Positions 59,996 to 64,000 of a stretch of 64,000 nt of DNA are shown one piece after another. The position numbers and the translations under genes were made by a program. The notes below the pieces were generated by a model. That model was not told the origin of the DNA. It saw only the letters and a program-made list of their open reading frames with translations, and searched no databases. The DNA is from Prochlorococcus sp. AG-347-J19 (GTDB taxonomy: Bacteria; Cyanobacteriota; Cyanobacteriia; PCC-6307; Cyanobiaceae), in contig QCBV01000008.1 in assembly GCA_003279015.1 (NCBI GenBank), positions 35,807-99,806 of the forward strand, given 5' to 3'. How positions within the stretch are numbered: the stretch's first letter is position 1; each line of letters opens with the position of its first letter.

Positions 59996-60490
59996 ATGAA
60001 ACGTTTATTTCTTTCCACAATATTATTCTTATTTCCTTTTTCTGCTCAAGCTGGTTTTCCAGAAGGTGCGAATGGATATGATCTAAAAAAAATCGAAGAG
60101 TCTTTTAGATTACCTTGTAATGAAATTGGAAATGATGATTGTATTGCAAGAGCATTAGGAGTTGGTGCCTGTACCTGGGTATTTGAAATAAACAAAAACA
60201 AAAATCCCGGCGATGCTCTGAAGATCGCAGATAGTGTTTTAATTGCTCTTCTTAAGGGAAATAATCTCGATTTAAATTCAATGATTGGAAAAGATGGGTT
60301 AATTAAAACGAATATAAAAAAAGAAGTGACTTACAGAATTAACTTCTGCAGAGAAGAAACAAAAAAAGCTATTCCAAAGTTAATTAAGAAATTACCCGAG
60401 GGGGTTGTATTAGATGAAGAGAGAGTAGAAAATTTAACTAGTGTATTCCCTTTGCAATATCTAATTATGCTCGAGCAATTGAGTAAATAA
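59996..60490 (+). CDS. Secreted protein, unknown (164 aa)
   Basis: I prefer the ATG at 59996 because it gives a clean signal peptide (MKRLFLSTILFLFPFSAQAG). The mature protein has Cys at RLPCNEIGNDDCIARALG and in VGACTWVF and INFCREET, so two disulfides are possible. Unknown. The nuclease gene starts five bases after its stop codon. Confidence 0.65.
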   Translation: MKRLFLSTILFLFPFSAQAGFPEGANGYDLKKIEESFRLPCNEIGNDDCIARALGVGACTWVFEINKNKNPGDALKIADSVLIALLKGNNLDLNSMIGKDGLIKTNIKKEVTYRINFCREETKKAIPKLIKKLPEGVVLDEERVENLTSVFPLQYLIMLEQLSK

Positions 60491-60495
60491 AAAAC

Positions 60496-61350
60496 ATGAT
60501 AGATCTGAAAAGAAATAGTAAAAAGGAACCTGTAAAAGCAACTGGATTAAGAGCTAGAGCATCTTCGTCTTATTCTCCTAATCAGAAAGATGATTTCAAA
60601 ATAAGTAGAGGAAGGTTTTCCAATTTTTTAACCTGCAAAAGATGTTTTTACCTGGACAGGGTAAAAGGACTTGACCCACCAGGAACACCAGGATGGACTT
60701 TAAATGAAACTACTGATTTGCTCTTAAAAAAGGAATTTGATTATTGCCGAGAAAGACAAATCCCACATAGATTATTTATCGACAATGATTTAAGTCATCT
60801 AGTTCCTTTTGATCATCCTGAGATAGATGATTGGCGTAATTCTCTTCATAAAGGATTGATGCTTCGCCATAAGAATACAAACATAATCTTGACTGGGGGA
60901 GTTGATGATATTTGGCAGCATAAGATTACTAAGCAATTAATAGTTGTTGATTACAAGTCACAGGCAAAACTTGGGAGAGTAGATAAACAGGATTATCTTG
61001 ATGACCCATATCATGAGGGTTATAAAATCCAAATGGATTTCTATGCATATCTTCTAAAAGGGATGGGATTTGATGTTCATAAAACATCTTATTTTTTAGT
61101 TTGCAATGCAAAAAGAGATGAAGAAGAATTTAATAAAAGAATGAATTTTGACGAATATTTAGTTCCATATAATTGGAATATTGATTGGATTGAAAAAGAG
61201 ATAGATGCAATGGTTTCTCTGATGAATAATGACCAGATTCCTGAACCAAATCTATCCTGTAAAAACTGCGCTTATTCCGAGCAATATGCCAAGTTGGTCT
61301 GTAATTCTGTAAAAGATGATAGTGAAGAAATTCAAGGAAATCTTTTTTAA
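60496..61350 (+). CDS. RecB/Cas4-like PD-(D/E)XK nuclease with Fe-S-type cysteines
   Basis: The 284-residue protein has the nuclease core GGVDDIW (about 134), VVDYKSQ (about 149) and QMDFYAYLL (about 178), matching the D...(D/E)xK...QxxxY pattern of the RecB/AddB/Cas4 group. CKRCFYL near 47 plus CKNCAY and a further Cys near 254-269 form the N- and C-terminal cysteine set that holds a 4Fe-4S cluster in Cas4 and AddB. No cas1/cas2 or CRISPR is present. It is likely a DNA-end exonuclease of an island element; the target is unknown. Confidence 0.8.
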   Translation: MIDLKRNSKKEPVKATGLRARASSSYSPNQKDDFKISRGRFSNFLTCKRCFYLDRVKGLDPPGTPGWTLNETTDLLLKKEFDYCRERQIPHRLFIDNDLSHLVPFDHPEIDDWRNSLHKGLMLRHKNTNIILTGGVDDIWQHKITKQLIVVDYKSQAKLGRVDKQDYLDDPYHEGYKIQMDFYAYLLKGMGFDVHKTSYFLVCNAKRDEEEFNKRMNFDEYLVPYNWNIDWIEKEIDAMVSLMNNDQIPEPNLSCKNCAYSEQYAKLVCNSVKDDSEEIQGNLF

Positions 61351-61384
61351 GACAAAGTAGTTCTTAAATTAATTTTTATTTTCA

Positions 61385-61888
61385 TCAATCCTTATTTTTA
61401 TTCCCCAAATATTCTCTTTGTAGTTCATGTAATTGTTGGACGTTTGTTGTTTTAAGTCCTTTTTCAAAAACTTCTTTGGCCTTATCAGCTCCTAATTTGT
61501 CATGTACTAATCTTCTTAATCTTGGCAACATTCGACTCTGCAAAGCCATATCTTGCTGTATCCACTCTCTGCCATAAAAATGATATGAGTCATCTATGGG
61601 TGGCATTATCTCGCACTCTTTCCTAATAAAAACTTCTAATCTGCAATCTTGGTTGGAGCATACATATTTTGGTTCTGGACAATGATAATAATTGCCACTT
61701 TTGTCTCTTACTTTTTTATAGGGTGGCAAACAACAGCCCCTAATATCGTATTTATCTATTTCATCAATAACCTCATTACTTGGATAACCATAAACAACAA
61801 TTAGAAAATGCCTATTACCGCACTTTGGGCATTTAGCGGGTTTAGCACATCTAATTATTCTTGCTGGTCTGCCTCTTTTCCCCATCAC
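61385..61888 (-). CDS. Zinc-ribbon protein (167 aa)
   Basis: MMGKRGRPARIIRCAKPAKC starts the protein; CPKCGN near 20 and HCPEPKYVCSNQDCRLEVFI near 68 form one or two zinc ribbons with further Cys pairs (RGCCLPP, RKECEIMPP). The C-terminal half is helical and basic. Such ribbons occur in transposase-associated and DNA-binding proteins; no catalytic domain is seen. It overlaps the upstream gene by four bases. Confidence 0.7.
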   Translation of the reverse strand: MMGKRGRPARIIRCAKPAKCPKCGNRHFLIVVYGYPSNEVIDEIDKYDIRGCCLPPYKKVRDKSGNYYHCPEPKYVCSNQDCRLEVFIRKECEIMPPIDDSYHFYGREWIQQDMALQSRMLPRLRRLVHDKLGADKAKEVFEKGLKTTNVQQLHELQREYLGNKNKD

Positions 61889-62079
61889 ATAAAATCGTTC
61901 AACATACGATTCCAGTCAACTACTCCACCATCTTTTTTTGTTTCTTGATCTAGCTTTCGTAATTCTTTTCTTATCTCTTGCATTTCTTCGGAGTATTTAT
62001 GATCATTCTTTGCATAAGGATCACTGGTGTAGTTTCCAATAGTTTCTCTAGTAAATAGTTCCATATTTTTTCTGATCAA
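61885..62079 (-). CDS. Small acidic partner protein (64 aa)
   Basis: MIRKNMELFTRETIGNYTSD, with a coiled-coil-like helix (YSEEMQEIRKELRKLDQETK). The start may also be the Met at residue 6. It overlaps the zinc-ribbon gene by four bases (ATGA), indicating translational coupling. Confidence 0.65.
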   Translation of the reverse strand: MIRKNMELFTRETIGNYTSDPYAKNDHKYSEEMQEIRKELRKLDQETKKDGGVVDWNRMLNDFM

Positions 62080-62161
62080 GATTGTCTATTTTTGATTGTT
62101 GTGTTTAGTACTAAATCACTTTTCTCATAATACAAATATACTTCTTGCGAACAATTTTTTC

Positions 62162-62231
62162 ATCTGGCAATATTAGTAACCGACTCTTAAATTGGCACAT
62201 CTAACTTAGATGTTTCCATTAATGGCCAGAT
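62162..62231. repeat. Nested inverted repeats in the gap before the SIMPL gene
   Basis: Outer arms ATCTGGC and GCCAGAT (62162-62168 and 62225-62231) enclose an inner perfect palindrome CATCTAA-C-TTAGATG (62198-62212). It lies between two divergent transcripts and could be an operator. The remainder of the 240-base gap holds nothing recognised. Confidence 0.4.
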
Positions 62232-62320
62232 AGAAACGAAAGAATAAAAGTCAGGGATTTTCTAATAATTTTTCTTTCGGTTCAGCTGTTAAAAAGATCC
62301 TACACACATACTGATAAACA

Positions 62321-63103
62321 ATGAAAATTATTAAGAGACTCAGGTCGCTGCCGGGCGATTCTCTGGGCGTTATACGCCGTACTCCGCCCCTTGTTTTTGC
62401 AATGGCTGTCTTATCTCTCGGAGGATTTATAGGTGCCTCCACGGTCCTTGTGAGAGGGTTCAGAATGGTTGAGAATTCCATCACTGTTACAGGTGCAAGT
62501 ACTGAAAGTTTTGAAAGTGATATTGCTAAATGGTCCGTTCAGGTAAGGGCTACGGGAAAGACTCAAATCGACTCATTCAACAAACATAAAGAGTCAATGA
62601 AAAAGACTATGAATTTCCTTAAAGCCAATGGAATCGAGGATGGTATTAAACAGGAAGTTTATCTTGGACCAGCCAGCATTAAAGAATATGAAACCAAGCA
62701 TCCCAAAACTAATGAAATTATAAGAACCGAATGGATTACCTATCAGAATATTGAAATCCAGAGTAATGATGTTTATCGAATTCAAAAGACCCACAGCAAG
62801 ATAACTGAACTTCTTGGAGATGGGGTTTTCGTAAAACCAAGCTCTCCGCAATTCACATATTCAAAGCTTGCTGATAAAAGAGTTGATATGCTCGCAAAGG
62901 CAGCAAAGGATGCACGGATAAGAGCCGAGGCTATAGCGCTTCAGGCTGGATCTGAAGTGGGTGGTCTGAAGAAAGTGAATACCGGTGTTTTCCAGATCAC
63001 AGTTCCAAATTCCACCAGGGTCAGCAGCTGGGGATCCTATGATACAACTACTATCAAGAAAGACATAACTGCCGTTATGGGGGTGACTTTCGCAGTTAAG
63101 TAG
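62321..63103 (+). CDS. SIMPL-domain (DUF541) protein with foreign-looking codon use
   Basis: The 260-residue protein has a signal anchor (about 23-45, PPLVFAMAVLSLGGFIGAST), then NSITVTGASTESFESDIAKW, the SIMPL/DUF541 opening, and QVRATGKTQ; DARIRAEAIALQAGSEVGGL near 200 is the second landmark. SIMPL proteins are periplasmic; their function is obscure. The first 120 bases are strikingly GC-rich (CTGCCGGGCGATTCTCTGGG), and GGC, CTG and CGC codons recur, unlike neighbours. Recent transfer from a GC-richer genome is likely. Confidence 0.88.
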   Translation: MKIIKRLRSLPGDSLGVIRRTPPLVFAMAVLSLGGFIGASTVLVRGFRMVENSITVTGASTESFESDIAKWSVQVRATGKTQIDSFNKHKESMKKTMNFLKANGIEDGIKQEVYLGPASIKEYETKHPKTNEIIRTEWITYQNIEIQSNDVYRIQKTHSKITELLGDGVFVKPSSPQFTYSKLADKRVDMLAKAAKDARIRAEAIALQAGSEVGGLKKVNTGVFQITVPNSTRVSSWGSYDTTTIKKDITAVMGVTFAVK

Positions 63104-63107
63104 ATAC

Positions 63108-63203
63108 TCAGGGAGTCTGTTTTTTGCCTTTCATAATCATCAGCAAAGGTAGACCAATAAGCATCAGGCTCCCATCAATTAATAAAAAAGTATTCAGATT
63201 CAT
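63108..63203 (-). CDS. Membrane microprotein of the duplicated cassette, copy 2
   Basis: An ORF of 31 residues: MNLNTFLLIDGSLMLIGLPL then LMIMKGKKQTP. It is the paralogue of 58829-58924. Its ATG overlaps the stop of the preceding 66-residue gene by one base (TAATG). Confidence 0.65.
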   Translation of the reverse strand: MNLNTFLLIDGSLMLIGLPLLMIMKGKKQTP

Positions 63204-63403
63204 TAATCCATTCCATCGGGAATATCCCAAGTAAGAGGTATTCCTTTTTTGACGGCATCTTTCTCTATCTCATTCATTTCTTTTCTTAGCTTGTTGTAAT
63301 AGGCCAACTCTTCTGGATCATCAGAACCAAGACCATAATTCATGATTGCTGCAAGATAAATTTTATGCATGCGGTATGACGATAGTGACATTACTGGAGA
63401 CAA
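63203..63403 (-). CDS. Conserved small protein of the duplicated cassette, copy 2 (66 aa)
   Basis: MSPVMSLSSYRMHKIYLAAI then NYGLGSDDPEELAYYNKLRK, ending TWDIPDGMD. Same gene as at 58925, with a different C-terminus. Function unknown. It is coupled to the 31-residue membrane protein. Confidence 0.65.
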   Translation of the reverse strand: MSPVMSLSSYRMHKIYLAAIMNYGLGSDDPEELAYYNKLRKEMNEIEKDAVKKGIPLTWDIPDGMD

Positions 63404-63614
63404 TCTCTGTTAAATATATCTGAATTTAAGGTAAAATGCTGACCTCTGAGACCTCTGTCATACCAGTCAATTGTGCAACCCCTTCATAATACACGGGGGG
63501 AAGGGGCAAAAGACAAGAAATTTAGACACTACTACTTACTGGATGTGTATACATCATCATTGTAAGTAGGAGCAAAAAACCATAATCAACCACTACTAAA
63601 AAACCTATATGGAG

Positions 63615-63651
63615 GTACGTGGGTATGTGTGTGAACACATAATGCACGTAC
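63615..63651. promoter_or_regulatory. Inverted repeat, operator-like
   Basis: Arms GTACGTG..TATGTGT and ACACATA..GCACGTAC around a four-base centre, imperfect at two positions. It ends 58 bases before the vsr start. Its symmetry suggests a dimeric regulator; which one is unknown. Confidence 0.45.
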
Positions 63652-63655
63652 TGTA

Positions 63656-63669
63656 TATAGGTACCTATA
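63656..63669. promoter_or_regulatory. Perfect 14-base palindrome
   Basis: TATAGGTACCTATA, directly after the inverted repeat and 40 bases before the vsr start codon. Possible binding site of a control protein of a restriction-modification system; the family match is not established. Confidence 0.45.
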
Positions 63670-63709
63670 GGGTGATGGTGATTATATTGTTTAGAAAGTA
63701 TTTAGGCTG

Positions 63710-64000
63710 ATGAGTAGTGAAGTAATGCATAAGGTTAGTGAGCAGAGATCAAGAAATATGTCTGCAATTAAATCGAAGAATACAAAGCCTGAAATTGCTG
63801 TAAGAAAACTTCTACATTCAATGGGATATAGATTCAGATTACATAGAAAAGATTTACCAGGTTCTCCTGATATTGTTCTGCCAAAATATAAAACAGTAAT
63901 TTTTGTGCATGGATGTTTCTGGCATAGGCATGAGAATTGTAAGTATGCATCAACTCCAAAAACAAGAAAAGAATTCTGGGAAAGTAAATTTCAAGCAAAC
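63710..64000 (+). CDS. vsr: Very short patch repair (Vsr) DNA mismatch endonuclease (3' end outside window)
   Basis: The first 97 codons, starting MSSEVMHKVSEQRSRNMSAI. Family landmarks are KSKNTKPEIAVRKLLHSMGY near 22, GSPDIVLPKYKTVIFVHGCF near 56 with the catalytic Asp, and CFWHRHENC with zinc ligands. The enzyme nicks at T:G mismatches from deaminated 5-methylcytosine, and nearly always accompanies a cytosine-5 methyltransferase. That predicts a dcm-like gene, and maybe a restriction enzyme, just beyond position 64000. A start at the next Met (residue 17) is also possible. Confidence 0.9.
   Translation, partial: MSSEVMHKVSEQRSRNMSAIKSKNTKPEIAVRKLLHSMGYRFRLHRKDLPGSPDIVLPKYKTVIFVHGCFWHRHENCKYASTPKTRKEFWESKFQAN

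Larger units (their letters stand above)
63108..63478. repeat. Direct repeat, copy 2
   Basis: It matches 58829-59197 in the same orientation over both genes and about 75 bases of flank. The SIMPL gene ends four bases before it. Together the two copies bracket about 4.3 kb. Confidence 0.75.
63404..63709. other. Non-coding, palindrome-rich stretch before vsr
   Basis: About 300 bases without a gene. Visible are a hairpin CCCCTTC/GAAGGGG (63479-63506), a palindrome GATGTGTATACATC near 63,541, a long inverted repeat at 63615-63651 and a perfect palindrome at 63656-63669. The composition is richer in G and C than the genome. It is probably the control region of the following vsr gene or an element end. 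Confidence 0.55.

Noticed and set aside
60496..61350. Cas4 of a CRISPR-Cas locus
   Set aside because: The nuclease fold and cysteines fit, but there is no cas1, cas2, effector gene or repeat array in the window.

Overview
The window is a low-GC, gene-dense piece of a high-light-adapted Prochlorococcus chromosome. The evidence is the mix of genes: psbB-psbT, psbM, psaE, petB-petD, a degenerate phycoerythrin beta gene (cpeB) with a CpeS-type lyase and no other phycobilisome gene, one rRNA operon with tRNA-Ile and tRNA-Ala in the spacer, and many very small conserved marine-picocyanobacterial proteins. Assignment below genus/ecotype level cannot be made from the sequence alone.

Layout. 1-9.5 kb: methylthioadenosine phosphorylase (partial), an oxidoreductase-SelD fusion, CCA-adding enzyme, UvrD helicase, the cpeB/cpeS pair and a DedA-like membrane protein. 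9.5-19.6 kb: tRNA-Phe, a FGGY kinase-metK operon, rpsA, nrdR, the photosystem II genes psbT-psbB, a ferredoxin, psbM, prmC, a Sua5/YrdC protein and tRNA-Thr(UGU). 18.4-22.9 kb: an apparent minus-strand transcript ctpA-HD hydrolase-minC-minD-minE. 23-25.6 kb: petB-petD and a neutral invertase. 26.2-31.3 kb: the rRNA operon, closed by a strong terminator. 31.3-43.8 kb: psaE-mutM, LysM protein, aldehyde dehydrogenase, acetyltransferase, a PTOX-like diiron oxidase, a carotenoid-isomerase-like flavoprotein, a Nif11-like protein and TatA, mixed with many one-helix microproteins. 44-58.6 kb: peroxiredoxin, an ArfB-like release factor, CPBP protease, a probable structured RNA in front of proline iminopeptidase, photolyase, tenA-thiD, a cupin, and a DUF3303/DUF3764/DUF1651 cluster.

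58.8-64 kb looks like an accessory island. A tRNA-Thr(GGU) has a normal 5' part but a 3' end that does not pair and looks like that of another tRNA. A two-gene cassette ending exactly at this tRNA is repeated in the same orientation about 4.3 kb further on. Between the copies lie a secreted repeat protein, a signal-peptide protein, a Cas4/RecB-like nuclease with a probable Fe-S cysteine cluster, a zinc-ribbon protein and a SIMPL-domain protein with clearly GC-richer codon use. Beyond the second copy a Vsr mismatch endonuclease runs off the window behind strong palindromes, which predicts a DNA cytosine methyltransferase just outside. No integrase, transposase or CRISPR array is visible here.

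How the genes work together: the core part serves photosynthetic electron flow (psbB/T/M, petB/D, psaE, PTOX-like oxidase), the methyl cycle (metK, MTA phosphorylase), translation and tRNA maturation (rRNA, cca, prmC, Sua5, rpsA, ArfB), division-site placement (min) and thiamin salvage (tenA, thiD). The island is the place to look for something new. Functions of the small proteins are not known to me and none was guessed.
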